A stretch of 64,000 bases of DNA from Candidatus Bathyarchaeota archaeon (GCA_018396705.1 JAGTQZ010000004.1:310001-374000); one strand, 5' to 3'; shown: positions 24,094 through 32,392, counted from the first letter of the stretch. Numbers and translations are program-made. The notes: generated by a model not told the origin, from the letters alone.

Positions 24094-24807
24094 GTGGAAT
24101 CATTGAGGATAGTTGCCGCTGATTCTTCTTCGGCTATTTTAAACGAGAAGTTTGAACCATTAACTATCGTGGCAACTGCCGCCGTCTTAGTGAAGTCTCC
24201 TTACAGAGAACCAAGCGAATGTTTAGCTAAGCCGATTTTTGCGGATGCTGAAAACAGCCACGAGGTTATACTGCATGAAGCTGAATTGTGTAAACAACTG
24301 CTTGCAAAAGTAGAGGCGGAAGCGGATGTTATTCATCTTGACATGTCTCTTGGGGCGGTCTCCCTTGAACAGCTTTCCCCAATACAATTTTCTAACATGA
24401 AAATCTCTAGCAGGGCAAGAAGCAACCTTGTAAAGATTCTGCCCAAGCTTAGGAAAATCTCTGGAGAGATTTCGCAGAAATATGGCGTAGATGTCCTAGC
24501 CATAGGAAAGGCAAGTATCCCAGTGAGAATTGCTGAACTGACAGCTGGGGCTCATGCCATAATATATGCTTCAGAAAAAACACTAAAGCAGAATGAACCG
24601 TTAATACTTGGGCTTCCGTTGAAATGTCAACCAAAAATATTAGGCGACAAAGTGTATGTTTACTCTTTAATGGCGGCGGAACACGATGTTCTAGGCTGCG
24701 CGACCGACACTAACGGAGTTTTGAAAAAAGTTAATATTACCGAGATATTGAATCCATGCGCAAGGGGGTTCAGAACTTTGAAAATAACCCCCTCTAACCT
24801 AACATGA
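24094..24807 (+). CDS. Conserved archaeal protein, possible RNase H-like fold (DUF4152-like)
   Basis: A 237-residue protein with a GTG start (TTG at 24103 possible). The N-terminal strand IVAADSSSAIL, the strand DVIHLDMSLGAVSLEQL and several later acidic positions recall RNase H-like folds. It looks like the archaeal DUF4152 family, recalled by pattern rather than by search. It lies downstream of the FtsJ-type methyltransferase and before a SpoIIM-family protein. No catalytic role is known to me. A nuclease or nuclease-derived role is only an inference from the fold-like pattern. Confidence 0.6.
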   Translation: MESLRIVAADSSSAILNEKFEPLTIVATAAVLVKSPYREPSECLAKPIFADAENSHEVILHEAELCKQLLAKVEAEADVIHLDMSLGAVSLEQLSPIQFSNMKISSRARSNLVKILPKLRKISGEISQKYGVDVLAIGKASIPVRIAELTAGAHAIIYASEKTLKQNEPLILGLPLKCQPKILGDKVYVYSLMAAEHDVLGCATDTNGVLKKVNITEILNPCARGFRTLKITPSNLT

Positions 24808-24824
24808 TTGGAGGAGTTTAAAAG

Positions 24825-25379
24825 TTGACATCAAGCATTTGGAAAGGCTTTCCAACAAAAGTGAAACGCATTCTCACGGTATTGATTTTCTTCCTTGTTT
24901 CGATTGCTGTGACGGTTGCGGGTGTTTCGACTCCACTCACCGAGAGGGAGGCATCTGAGATAAACGAAGAACTTGGCGAGATGCAAGACTACCTTTCAAC
25001 CGCCGATCTGTTTCGTGGAGCCACTTTAATCTTCGGCAACAATTTTGTTTTGTGTCTGTCCTTTTTTGTCCCCTTTATTGGACCTATATTTGGGGTTTAT
25101 GTGCTTTATAGCACTGGTGTTGTGATTGCTGCACAAAGCATCTGCAACGGTGTAGATCCCCGCTTAGCTTTTTTGTTGCTGTTCCTTTTCCCTTTCACTT
25201 GGCTTGAGTTTTTAGCATATTCTGCGGCATTTGCTGAAAGTGTTTGGTTGGGCTGGCGTATTATAAGGCATAATTGGAGAAGGGAAATCATAAATGCATG
25301 TATTATGATTTCTATATGCGCGGTGATACTGCTGGTGGCTGCCTTCATTGAAATAGCGCTAATAAAAGCCTTCACCTAG
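24825..25379 (+). CDS. SpoIIM-family (DUF95) membrane protein
   Basis: A 184-residue integral membrane protein with about five hydrophobic helices. SpoIIM-family features are the large hydrophilic loop after the first helix (residues 38-60), then NNFVLCLSFFVPFIGPIFGVYVLY and FLFPFTWLEFLAYSAAFAES. In bacteria SpoIIM takes part in septal peptidoglycan degradation; archaeal homologues are of unknown role and may help membrane remodelling or export. A GGAGG lies 8 to 12 nt before the TTG start. It converges with nadC, with an 8-bp overlap. Confidence 0.8.
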   Translation: MTSSIWKGFPTKVKRILTVLIFFLVSIAVTVAGVSTPLTEREASEINEELGEMQDYLSTADLFRGATLIFGNNFVLCLSFFVPFIGPIFGVYVLYSTGVVIAAQSICNGVDPRLAFLLLFLFPFTWLEFLAYSAAFAESVWLGWRIIRHNWRREIINACIMISICAVILLVAAFIEIALIKAFT

Positions 25380-26241
25380 TCTTCTCAACGTTTGTGATCT
25401 CCAAGCTTATGTTTAGAGCTTTTATGCTATGGGTTATTTCACCTAAACTTATAATGTCTACTCCTTTCGAAGCGTAATCAAGGATGTTGTCTGCCGTTAT
25501 GCCACCGCTGGCTTCTAACATCACTTTTCCATAATATCCAGCTTTTTTCAAGAGTTTGATAGCCTCTTCCACTTGTTCTGGTGAAAAATTGTCAAGCATT
25601 ATTATGTCTGCCCCGGCTTCAGCAGCCTTGAGAACATCTTCAACTTTAGCCACTTCAACCTCGATTTTCTTGCTGAAAGAGGTTTTTTCCTGGACCGCTT
25701 TAACAGCTTTTCTAACGTCTCCGGCTATGGCGATATGATTGTCCTTTATCAGAATCATGTCGTCCAGATGAAGTCTATGCGTGTCTCCTCCGCCAGTGGC
25801 GACAGCTTTTTTATCTAAGTATAGTAGTCCAGGCGCAGTTTTCCTTGTGCAAGCAACCTTCGTTTTATATCCCGCTTTTTGGATTTTCTCTATAAGCTTT
25901 CTCGTCGCCGTGGCTATGCCACTCATCCGCGATAAAATGTTGAGAAGAGTGCGCTCAGCCGAGAGTATTGTTCTTGCGTCCCCGTAAACCTTTAACAAAA
26001 CTTGTTTAGGTGTTAGTTCGTCACCGTCTCTAACGTAAGATTCAAATTTTAAGCCTAAACTTTCAAGAAGCACTTTTGCTTCCTCTATTCCCGCAGCTAT
26101 TCCTGCTTCTTTGGTTATTATCTCCGCTTCTGCAGTGCAACCTTCTGGAACTATTAGGGATGACGTTACATCACCTTGCCCAAGGTCTTCTGTAAGCATC
26201 TGTAAGAGCTTTTCTTCGAGAACTTTTTTAGGGAGGAACAT
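25372..26241 (-). CDS. nadC: Nicotinate-nucleotide pyrophosphorylase (carboxylating)
   Basis: A 289-residue quinolinate phosphoribosyltransferase. It shows EDLGQGDVTSSLI at the N-terminus, the active-site basic stretch KVACTRKTAPGLLYLDKKAV, THRLHLDDMILIKDNH and IMLDNFSPEQ, and the phosphate-binding EASGGITADNILDYA. Reaction: quinolinate plus PRPP to NaMN, CO2 and PPi in de novo NAD synthesis. NadA and NadB (or aspartate dehydrogenase) are not adjacent; NadM, a later salvage/de novo enzyme, is 4 kb away. Full length. Confidence 0.95.
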   Translation of the reverse strand: MFLPKKVLEEKLLQMLTEDLGQGDVTSSLIVPEGCTAEAEIITKEAGIAAGIEEAKVLLESLGLKFESYVRDGDELTPKQVLLKVYGDARTILSAERTLLNILSRMSGIATATRKLIEKIQKAGYKTKVACTRKTAPGLLYLDKKAVATGGGDTHRLHLDDMILIKDNHIAIAGDVRKAVKAVQEKTSFSKKIEVEVAKVEDVLKAAEAGADIIMLDNFSPEQVEEAIKLLKKAGYYGKVMLEASGGITADNILDYASKGVDIISLGEITHSIKALNISLEITNVEKTR

Positions 26242-26327
26242 AATTTACCGTTTTATCATCCCTTTGCTTTTTATTTAACAATTTTGCAGAGCAACCAAAA
26301 TAAATGGCATAAGCCTCACTATGAATT

Positions 26328-27473
26328 ATGCGTTTAATGCTAAGCTGCTCAGAGCTCGGATTAGGGCATGTTTCTAGGCTTATGATTTTGGGAAAAAAGC
26401 TAGCAGCAAAGGGAAACGAGCTTTTCTTTTTCTCCGGAGGAAACGCCTATACTCTTCTAAAAAGGGAGTTTAAAAATGTTTATCATTGCACGCCTGTCAG
26501 ATGGTATGAAAACGCCTATGGCATAGTTTTTTCTGCTTCTATTTTAAACATCTTTTTTCCGTTGCTGCGTATTAACCCAGAAAATAGGAAGCTCGAAATA
26601 AAATCCCCAAGTGGCATAGAAACAATGCATCGTTACTATGACCTCAGAAGAAACATTCTGAAAATAAAGCCTCATGTAATTATATCGGACGGTGATCTAC
26701 ACACACTACGTTTAGCTTGGAGATGGCGTTATCCCTCGGTATATGTAACAAATTTTATTCGCCCAAGCTGCGGTTTTTCTCCCTTGCTTATTCCTGGTGA
26801 AAGATTCACTGAACGCTATGTGAGAAGCTGTTCAAAAATAATTATTCCAGATATCCCTCCACCATACACCATTTGCGAATACAACTTAGGCAATCTGGAA
26901 GATGTCGGAGTTGCGGACAAAACTGAATTTGTAGGAAGCTTTATTGAGATAACGTCTGTAAAAGGTGGAGAAAACCATATTTTTGCTCCAATAAGCGGGC
27001 CGGCTGGAACAAGGGCTCGATTGAAACGAATTATTATTCCAGTTTTAAGTTGCTTGAGAACAAAAAGTATAGTCAGCCTTGGAGAACATGGCGAAAAAAG
27101 GATGGCAAAAATCGGAAATTGCGTAGTTTACACGTGGCTTTCACCACAGGAAAGAAACGAGTTTATGGCGAACGCTAAGCTTGTGATTTTCAGTGGAGGA
27201 CACAACACTTGTTTTGAAGTTGTGAAGTATGCAAAACCGAGTATATGTATCCCAACTCAGCTCGAGCAGTTTGCAAATGCAAAGAAACTGCAAGACATGC
27301 ATTGTTCCATAATCGCTAAGAACGAGAGTCAATTGGCTCAAGCCATTGGTGGGATGGAGAAAAACATAGACATTTACAAGAAAAACGTGCAGAGGTTAAA
27401 CCAGTATGCTAGCAAGTTTAAAGGCGTTGACAGAGCTGTTAACATTATCGAAAAAGTTGCACAGGACGGTTGA
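26328..27473 (+). CDS. Glycosyltransferase family 28-like protein (MurG-type fold)
   Basis: A 381-residue GT-B protein. The N-terminal loop SELGLGHVSRLMILGKKLAAKG matches the G-x-G-H-x3 acceptor loop of MurG-like enzymes. The C-terminal half has a nucleotide-sugar binding site, VIFSGGHNTCFEVVKYAKPSIC. In archaea such enzymes take part in lipid-linked oligosaccharide or glycolipid synthesis. No signal peptide or membrane helix is present, so it is probably cytoplasmic or peripheral. It stands alone between nadC and AMMECR1 on opposite strands. Donor and acceptor are unknown. Confidence 0.75.
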   Translation: MRLMLSCSELGLGHVSRLMILGKKLAAKGNELFFFSGGNAYTLLKREFKNVYHCTPVRWYENAYGIVFSASILNIFFPLLRINPENRKLEIKSPSGIETMHRYYDLRRNILKIKPHVIISDGDLHTLRLAWRWRYPSVYVTNFIRPSCGFSPLLIPGERFTERYVRSCSKIIIPDIPPPYTICEYNLGNLEDVGVADKTEFVGSFIEITSVKGGENHIFAPISGPAGTRARLKRIIIPVLSCLRTKSIVSLGEHGEKRMAKIGNCVVYTWLSPQERNEFMANAKLVIFSGGHNTCFEVVKYAKPSICIPTQLEQFANAKKLQDMHCSIIAKNESQLAQAIGGMEKNIDIYKKNVQRLNQYASKFKGVDRAVNIIEKVAQDG

Positions 27474-27485
27474 AAGTAAGACGGT

Positions 27486-28106
27486 TTAGGTGAGGGCTTT
27501 ACGTTTAACCTCGCCTTTTGGTTTTTCTTCCTCGAATATTATAGCTTGAAACTTGTAGACTTTTGTGCCTTTCATAAGCCAGCAGTCCGGTGGGAGTCCG
27601 GCCTTCAAACAGCATTGGCATAGGAACTCTTCTTCATCCCAACTCCATTCAACTGGCACTTGAGGAAGCAAAAGTCCCCTGTAGAAACCTCTTTCTATGA
27701 TCAGCCCATCAACACCCACTTTTATTTTCGATGGGTATTCGCTTGGACTTTTCACTTCCACTAGTTGTGGGGGTGTGAGCACGCTGACCTCAAAAACCAC
27801 ATCGTCTAACTCTTCTAGAGATAAGGGGTAAAACCTCGGGTCTTGGGTTGCCGAGCTTATAGCAGATTCTATGACAGCCTCCGCCAAAGGTGTTGTTGGG
27901 TAGGGAAGGCCGATGCATCCCCGTAATTCTTTTTCTCTTCCCTTAACACTATTTATCGTCACGAAAACTCCGCATGGTTGCATAAGCTTCTGTGGAAGTC
28001 CTTCCGGCAATCGAATGCGTTTTCTAGTTTTTAGGTACTCTTCTACGGCTCTTCTAGCAAGCCCAACCAGCAGTTTTCCTTCCTCTAGGCTAAGGTCGAA
28101 AGACAA
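27486..28106 (-). CDS. AMMECR1-domain protein
   Basis: A 206-residue AMMECR1 protein. The conserved LRGCIGLP, here ELRGCIGLPYPTTPLAEAV, is present, followed by SATQDPRFYPLSLEELDDVVFEVSVLT and DGLIIERGFYRGLLLPQV. The family is found in nearly all archaea and in eukaryotes; in bacteria and archaea it is often paired with a MEMO protein. Its biochemical role is unresolved. It converges with the glycosyltransferase gene 12 bp away and lies 15 bp downstream of the proteasome subunit gene. Confidence 0.9.
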   Translation of the reverse strand: MSFDLSLEEGKLLVGLARRAVEEYLKTRKRIRLPEGLPQKLMQPCGVFVTINSVKGREKELRGCIGLPYPTTPLAEAVIESAISSATQDPRFYPLSLEELDDVVFEVSVLTPPQLVEVKSPSEYPSKIKVGVDGLIIERGFYRGLLLPQVPVEWSWDEEEFLCQCCLKAGLPPDCWLMKGTKVYKFQAIIFEEEKPKGEVKRKALT

Positions 28107-28121
28107 TGGAGATTAACCCTT

Positions 28122-28742
28122 CTAGAACTTTATGGATTCCTCGCGTGTTCCGTCTTTTGTTATAAATAGAAAGTCGATGCCGTCGCCGCTCATAATGTCT
28201 CGACTAATGGCGGATTTTATAGCTCTGACGACGAGGTTTTTTCCCTCTTCTATGCTTAAGCCTTCCCGATAGCCTTCTTCCAGCACTCCCATGGCGATCT
28301 CTGTTCCGGAACCAACAACCGCGTACTTGTCTGGTATAACCGAACCTAAAACGTCCAAAACGTATAGTGAAGAGCCTTCATCATCTATGCCTCCCACAAT
28401 TGTTTGAGTTATTAACGGAGCTAATCTATTAGCAAAAAGCAGGTTAGACATAAGCTTGGCTGCAGACCTGACTGATATGGGTCTGCCGACATCCATGCTG
28501 TAAAGGTTTGCATAAGCCTCAACTTCGCGAACCAGAATTTGCATGTCTGATACAAGCCCGGCGCAGGCTGCACCTATATTATCTGTTATTTTGAAGACTT
28601 TCTTCCCTCCTCTGCTAACAACCAAATACCCGTAGGAAACCCGCTTTTCAGAGGCCAATATGACACCGTCTCTGCATACTATGCCGACCGTAGTGGCGCC
28701 TGGAACCCACAAATATTGAGGCATTTGCCCTTCTCTTTCCAC
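28122..28742 (-). CDS. psmB: 20S proteasome beta subunit, predicted non-catalytic (Ala at Thr1 position)
   Basis: A 206-residue archaeal beta subunit with a short 15-residue propeptide. Active subunits mature to T-T-T-V-G-I; here the site reads PGATTVGIV, so the nucleophile position (residue 16) is Ala, codon GCC at 28695-28697. Other active-site residues are kept: Glu32 (position 17), Arg34 (19), Lys48 (33) and the RDIMSGDGID loop. The pattern resembles the Sulfolobus beta-1 subunit, which also lacks Thr at this place. It probably forms mixed rings with a catalytic beta subunit encoded elsewhere. Followed by the AMMECR1 gene 15 bp later. Confidence 0.9.
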   Translation of the reverse strand: MEREGQMPQYLWVPGATTVGIVCRDGVILASEKRVSYGYLVVSRGGKKVFKITDNIGAACAGLVSDMQILVREVEAYANLYSMDVGRPISVRSAAKLMSNLLFANRLAPLITQTIVGGIDDEGSSLYVLDVLGSVIPDKYAVVGSGTEIAMGVLEEGYREGLSIEEGKNLVVRAIKSAISRDIMSGDGIDFLFITKDGTREESIKF

Positions 28743-29255
28743 GATCTTTCACCCTTTGCACGTGATATATGAACGCAACCTATTAAACTTAATGTCTTCG
28801 AAGTTGTGAACAATCGCCTCTCAGTTTTCATATCAAATTCCGGGAGCTTATTAACACGGCATGATGGTTTAGCTACGATTTCTTTAACCTCAAACCATCG
28901 AAAAGTTCATACTGCATGCTGTTTTCATAATCAACGCAGTGTCTAACCTTTATATGTACTGCGCATGATGCTATCTCTTCGCCTTCATTTACTTCCTTGA
29001 CGTCAGTCGCCATAACCGCTGCTTACACGGCTATTTTAGTGCCAGCTCCAAAAATCTCAAGAGTTTATCAATAACACCATCCAGTGTCAGATAACCCCCC
29101 AAGAAATAAAACACGAAGGCAGAGCAAAAGGTCCCTGCTCCTTGAACAATTTTACAACAGCCTCACAGCAATGTCTAAAATGGATTGTCTTCCTTTCATT
29201 TACCTCCACAAGAGCTAAAATATTTCAAACTCTTAACACTTTAACGAGGAACAAA
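28743..29255. other. About 500-bp gap with no confident gene
   Basis: Between the proteasome subunit and the ogt start there is no recognised coding region. It holds the proteasome promoter region, one 46-codon leftward frame (28873-29013) listed separately, and AT-rich sequence leading to ogt. A short frame upstream of that small gene (about 29040-29080, leftward) ends in a stop before it, so a decayed gene is possible. No RNA structure, repeat or terminator is evident. Confidence 0.5.
28873..29013 (-). CDS. Possible 46-residue protein or gene remnant
   Basis: An ATG-started leftward frame of 46 codons. The product is MATDVKEVNEGEEIASCAVH at its start and ends YELFDGLRLKKS, with plausible coding composition but no known motif. 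Upstream in the same direction an in-frame stop is close, so it may be the tail of a decayed gene. It lies in the gap between the proteasome subunit and ogt. Kept at low confidence because nothing outside composition supports it. Confidence 0.3.
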   Translation of the reverse strand: MATDVKEVNEGEEIASCAVHIKVRHCVDYENSMQYELFDGLRLKKS

Positions 29256-29837
29256 ATGTTAGCGCTTTATGCCAAGAAGATTGAAAACGTATGGTTTGGG
29301 GTTGCATATGAACGCGAGAAGATTTTCGCAACAGCATTTGCGTTCGAAAAGAGCCAGATTCTTAGAAGTTTGCTTAAAAACATCCCCTTTAACATTCCTT
29401 TTCAACATTCAGAAGAATCAACGGAGTTCGCTGAAAAAGTAATCTATTCCCTTGCAGGTATCTATGGTGGCCAAGGTTGCAGTGAAACGTTTCCCCTTGC
29501 CGAAGATCTTTTAACTTGCTATTCACAGAAAGTCCTTAAAGCTGCCTCTTTAATTCCCGTTGGCTACGTGTCTTCTTATGCCTCAATAGCGAAAGCTATT
29601 GGCGGAAGCCCTAGAGCTGTTGGGCGAGCTATGGCCTCAAACCCCTTTCCGCTACTTATTCCATGCCATCGAGTTGTGGCTTCAGATTTTTCTCCAGGCG
29701 GGTATGGCGGGGGTTTGCATGTAAAGTTAGAGATTCTAAAACGTGAAAAGAGAGGCTACACAACAACTAAAGAAATTAAAGTGAATGGCGGTGTTCTACG
29801 AATTTTTCCAGTGGAATTTGTTCTGAAAAATTTGTAA
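29256..29837 (+). CDS. ogt: Methylated-DNA--protein-cysteine methyltransferase
   Basis: A 193-residue O6-alkylguanine transferase. The C-terminal domain has the helix-turn-helix YASIAKAIGGSPRAVGRAMASN with the arginine finger, the acceptor motif LIPCHRVVASD with the reactive Cys, and GGYGGGLHVKLEILKRE. It removes alkyl groups from guanine O6 by suicide transfer. The frame is open upstream to 29142, but the ATG at 29256 has GAGGA 6 nt upstream and begins the family N-terminus, so it is preferred. It stands alone before nadM. Confidence 0.92.
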   Translation: MLALYAKKIENVWFGVAYEREKIFATAFAFEKSQILRSLLKNIPFNIPFQHSEESTEFAEKVIYSLAGIYGGQGCSETFPLAEDLLTCYSQKVLKAASLIPVGYVSSYASIAKAIGGSPRAVGRAMASNPFPLLIPCHRVVASDFSPGGYGGGLHVKLEILKREKRGYTTTKEIKVNGGVLRIFPVEFVLKNL

Positions 29838-29894
29838 AAAATAGGCGCAAATAATAAAAGCTTGATATCTAAATCTGTGAAGAGGCGATTTTCA

Positions 29895-30419
29895 ATGACT
29901 AAGCGTGGGCTTTTTGTTGGGAGATTCCAGCCCTTCCACAAAGGACACCTCCATGTAATAAAAGAAATTTTAAGCGAAGTGGACGAACTTGTAATCGTTG
30001 TTGGCAGCGCTCAATACAGTCATCGCATTAATAACCCATTCACAACAAGCGAAAGGCTTGTAATGATAAGGAAAGCCTTAGAAGAGGAAGGGATTGATCT
30101 AAGACGCGTCTGGATTGTGCCCGTGCCCGATGTGCACATCCACATGGTTTGGGTTTCAGCCGTTGAAGGTTATGCCCCCCGCTTTGATGTGGTTTACTCC
30201 AACGAACCGCTTACGCGTAGACTCTTCATGGAAGCTGGATACCCTGTTAAATCCATACGCTTTCATAAGCGCGAAATATACTCCGCCACAGAAATAAGAG
30301 AAAGAATGCTAAAGGGCGAAAACTGGGAGGAACTTGTCCCCAAAAGCGTAGCCGATTTCATAAAAGAGATAGGTGGTGATGAAAGAATCAGAGATCTTGT
30401 AAAGAGCGATAAAGTGTAA
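29895..30419 (+). CDS. nadM: Nicotinamide-nucleotide adenylyltransferase
   Basis: About 174 residues. The class I nucleotidylyl-transferase signature is GLFVGRFQPFHKGHLHVI (H-x-G-H), followed by VVGSAQYSHRINNPFTTSER and the late ATEIRERML (the ISSTxxR-type motif). It makes NAD from NMN and ATP. The frame starts at 29862, but the ATG at 29895, with GAGGCG upstream, gives the conserved N-terminus. Its 3' end overlaps the convergent SAM hydroxide adenosyltransferase gene by 32 bp. NadC in this window supplies the same pathway. Confidence 0.93.
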   Translation: MTKRGLFVGRFQPFHKGHLHVIKEILSEVDELVIVVGSAQYSHRINNPFTTSERLVMIRKALEEEGIDLRRVWIVPVPDVHIHMVWVSAVEGYAPRFDVVYSNEPLTRRLFMEAGYPVKSIRFHKREIYSATEIRERMLKGENWEELVPKSVADFIKEIGGDERIRDLVKSDKV

Positions 30420-31200
30420 CTGGGTCTCCGACTTTCACGTTAAAAAATTTGGCTGCGTTACCCATGTTTATGGATATTTCAAGAAAATCATGGCTTCCCA
30501 TTATAGCCAAAGGCCTTTGGGCTTTCTCGTCTGCATAAGCCTTACAAAGCCTTAATGTTAACTTCCTATCCCCTATCTTTACATGTACAGAATCCTTGAT
30601 ACCCAAAGCTTCAAGATGTTCGCTTGTGAAATTTGTTATGACATTCCCAAAACTGTCAACATGAATAACCTGACCAGATAATGTGTCGTCCTTTTTAACG
30701 ATTCTTGCGAACCTTGGCGTAACAATTTTATGAATTTCCGGCCCAAAATCTGATGGTTTTGCCCCTTTTGAAAGGAACGCCGCTGCCGGAGCAAATATAT
30801 CTCTCCCATGGAAAGTTTTGGATATTTTGGGAAGCATAAACTTTGGGTTTGCTATTTCATAAATATGTTTTATTCCTTGGTTTTTTGCTGCTAGAGTCAA
30901 TATGCCGTTGTCTGGACCTATGAAAAAGTCTTTCGCAGTCTCTATCAAGATGGGTTTTCGTTTCGCTCCAACACCGGGGTCGACAACCGCCACATGTATT
31001 GTGCCCTCTGGGAAATATTGAGATGCAGCGGCAAGCACGAATGCACCATTTCTAATGTTGAACTTCTCTATCTGATGTGTTATGTCAACTATTCTTACAT
31101 TGGGATTTATTCCCAAAATAACCGCTTTCATTTCAGCAACATAGGGATCAATCAATCCAAAATCCGTAGTCAGCGTTATAAGTTGCAACGGTGTCTTCAT
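30388..31200 (-). CDS. SAM hydroxide adenosyltransferase (DUF62)
   Basis: A 270-residue member of the DUF62 / fluorinase-like family. Family motifs are TLTTDFGLIDPYVAEMKAVI, DITHQIEKFNIRNGAF, HVAVVDPGVGAKRKPILIE, FIGPDNGILTLAA and the C-terminal DSFGNVITNFT. Characterised archaeal members hydrolyse SAM to adenosine and methionine using an activated water. Why the cell does this is not clear. The upstream gene encodes a MoaD-like protein 2 bp away. Its end overlaps nadM on the other strand. Confidence 0.92.
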   Translation of the reverse strand: MKTPLQLITLTTDFGLIDPYVAEMKAVILGINPNVRIVDITHQIEKFNIRNGAFVLAAASQYFPEGTIHVAVVDPGVGAKRKPILIETAKDFFIGPDNGILTLAAKNQGIKHIYEIANPKFMLPKISKTFHGRDIFAPAAAFLSKGAKPSDFGPEIHKIVTPRFARIVKKDDTLSGQVIHVDSFGNVITNFTSEHLEALGIKDSVHVKIGDRKLTLRLCKAYADEKAQRPLAIMGSHDFLEISINMGNAAKFFNVKVGDPVTLYRSLQDL

Positions 31201-31202
31201 AC

Positions 31203-31490
31203 TTATCCGCCATGAGAAACTGGAACAAAGACTATTTCATCTCCATCTTTAATGATGGTTTCTAAACCATTTAGAACGCTTATCTCCTTCTCATTCACGA
31301 TTATAAGAGTGTTTGGCTTCGGATTCTTCAACTCTGGATCAAGCAAGACATTTGTTTTAGGAAAGTCTTTGATAATCATGTCTATAATCTCCTTTAGCGC
31401 TTTTTCTCCATCAACTTTTAATGTAATTCTACCTCTTCCAGTCAAGTTGCGTAAACTTCCGACGAACTTTACAGTTACACTCATACTCAA
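31203..31490 (-). CDS. MoaD/ThiS-family ubiquitin-like sulfur carrier
   Basis: A 95-residue beta-grasp protein ending in the exposed Gly-Gly (VFVPVSHGG) needed for thiocarboxylation by an E1-like enzyme. Core pattern: VTVKFVGSLRNLTGRGRITL and the late DGDEIVFVPV. It may serve MoaE in molybdopterin synthesis, donate sulfur to TtuA for 2-thiouridine at tRNA position 54 (TtuB role) or act as a SAMP-type modifier; the sequence does not separate these. It precedes the SAM hydroxide adenosyltransferase gene. Both possible partners (moaE, ttuA) are in this window. Confidence 0.85.
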   Translation of the reverse strand: MSMSVTVKFVGSLRNLTGRGRITLKVDGEKALKEIIDMIIKDFPKTNVLLDPELKNPKPNTLIIVNEKEISVLNGLETIIKDGDEIVFVPVSHGG

Positions 31491-31648
31491 ATTTCTCCAT
31501 TTTTATTAGAACTCTATAAGGGTTGGATTGATATGTCGTTTACGTTTTGCCTTCGAATTTATCGGATCCCATGTTCGAAAAGGCTAAAAAGGTTATGAAA
31601 GCTTTAGAAGGATGGGCTAGGGTATAGAAACTTTAAAGGCATTCTTTC

Positions 31649-32023
31649 TTAATTTTCTGCTTTCTCTCCAGTAAGAGTTTCAACAATTTCCGAAGCTGTT
31701 TGGATTAAATTATCTGCTTGTTTTATGGCTTTCTCCCCGTCCATTTCCTCCAATTGCGCTAGTTGCAGCATAATTTCTTCAATTTCTACCAGACACTTTA
31801 AAACCGGGTCATTTCCTATTTGGGCTTTTTCCATGACATCGCGTACAACGTTTTCAATGAAGGCTGGTTCGCCTAGGCTGTAATATATGGCATTTCTAGC
31901 TTTTCTTATGGCTTCAAGAATTAAGCTTGGAGCCATGTATGGTAATTTTCTAGCAGCCTCAAGCTCCGCTTTAGCTTCTCGCAAATATCTTAAAGCCCAC
32001 CCCCGCCTATAATGATCCATCAT
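31649..32023 (-). CDS. HEPN-like helical protein of unknown role, downstream of eS17
   Basis: About 124 residues, all alpha. The frame is open to 32137, but the ATG at 32023 (or 32020) has AAGGTGAT about 6 to 9 nt upstream and removes an improbable N-terminus. The first helices (YRRGWALRYLREAKAELEAARK, then ILEAIRKARNAIYYSLG) resemble HEPN domains, which bind RNA or nucleotides and are often parts of toxin or DNA-damage systems. The catalytic R-x4-6-H of active HEPN nucleases is not present. It follows eS17 by 55 bp and may be co-transcribed. Function unknown. Confidence 0.55.
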   Translation of the reverse strand: MMDHYRRGWALRYLREAKAELEAARKLPYMAPSLILEAIRKARNAIYYSLGEPAFIENVVRDVMEKAQIGNDPVLKCLVEIEEIMLQLAQLEEMDGEKAIKQADNLIQTASEIVETLTGEKAEN

Positions 32024-32078
32024 TGTGCAATCACCTTTCAGCCTCCAGAACTTTCTAGATGTGAAAGCATTTAATAAG

Positions 32079-32309
32079 CTACTCGCTTGCGTCCTCATTT
32101 CCATTTTCACTTTGAGAGGGAACCTCGATACCGCCATAAGCGTGTGTTATATAGCCTGCAATCTGATTTCGCACTCTTGTTGTAGCCCCTGGAACAAGCA
32201 TGGCAACCAAACGTTTGTTTTCCTCAAAATTTCTGGAAAACCTATCCGGAAATCGTCTGATTAGTTCTTTGGCTGTACGTTTAATCTGCTCTGTTCGAAC
32301 TTTTCCCAA
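32079..32309 (-). CDS. Small-subunit ribosomal protein eS17
   Basis: A 76-residue eS17. The frame extends further upstream, but the family begins G-K-V-R-T, and a TTG at 32309 gives MGKVRTEQIKRTAKELI directly; this start is chosen. The body has RRFPDRFSRNFEENKRLV and RVRNQIAGYITHAYG. It is found in archaea and eukaryotes only. The upstream gene is TatD (84 bp away). The last residues are acidic (NGNEDASE). Confidence 0.9.
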   Translation of the reverse strand: MGKVRTEQIKRTAKELIRRFPDRFSRNFEENKRLVAMLVPGATTRVRNQIAGYITHAYGGIEVPSQSENGNEDASE

Positions 32310-32392
32310 CCAATCGACTCCTCCAGCGGCATTCGAGACTAACCACGCTGTTAAACACGTATGGTGGAATGAACATTTCATAAACACAAATC

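Noticed and set aside
31571-31627. 18-codon rightward frame with helical Lys-rich product between moaD-like and HEPN-like genes
   Set aside because: Too short to support as a gene, and the flanking genes are on the other strand; it could be a relic but nothing else supports it.
31649-32309. HEPN-MNT toxin-antitoxin pair at eS17
   Set aside because: No nucleotidyltransferase (MNT) partner lies nearby and the HEPN nuclease motif is missing.
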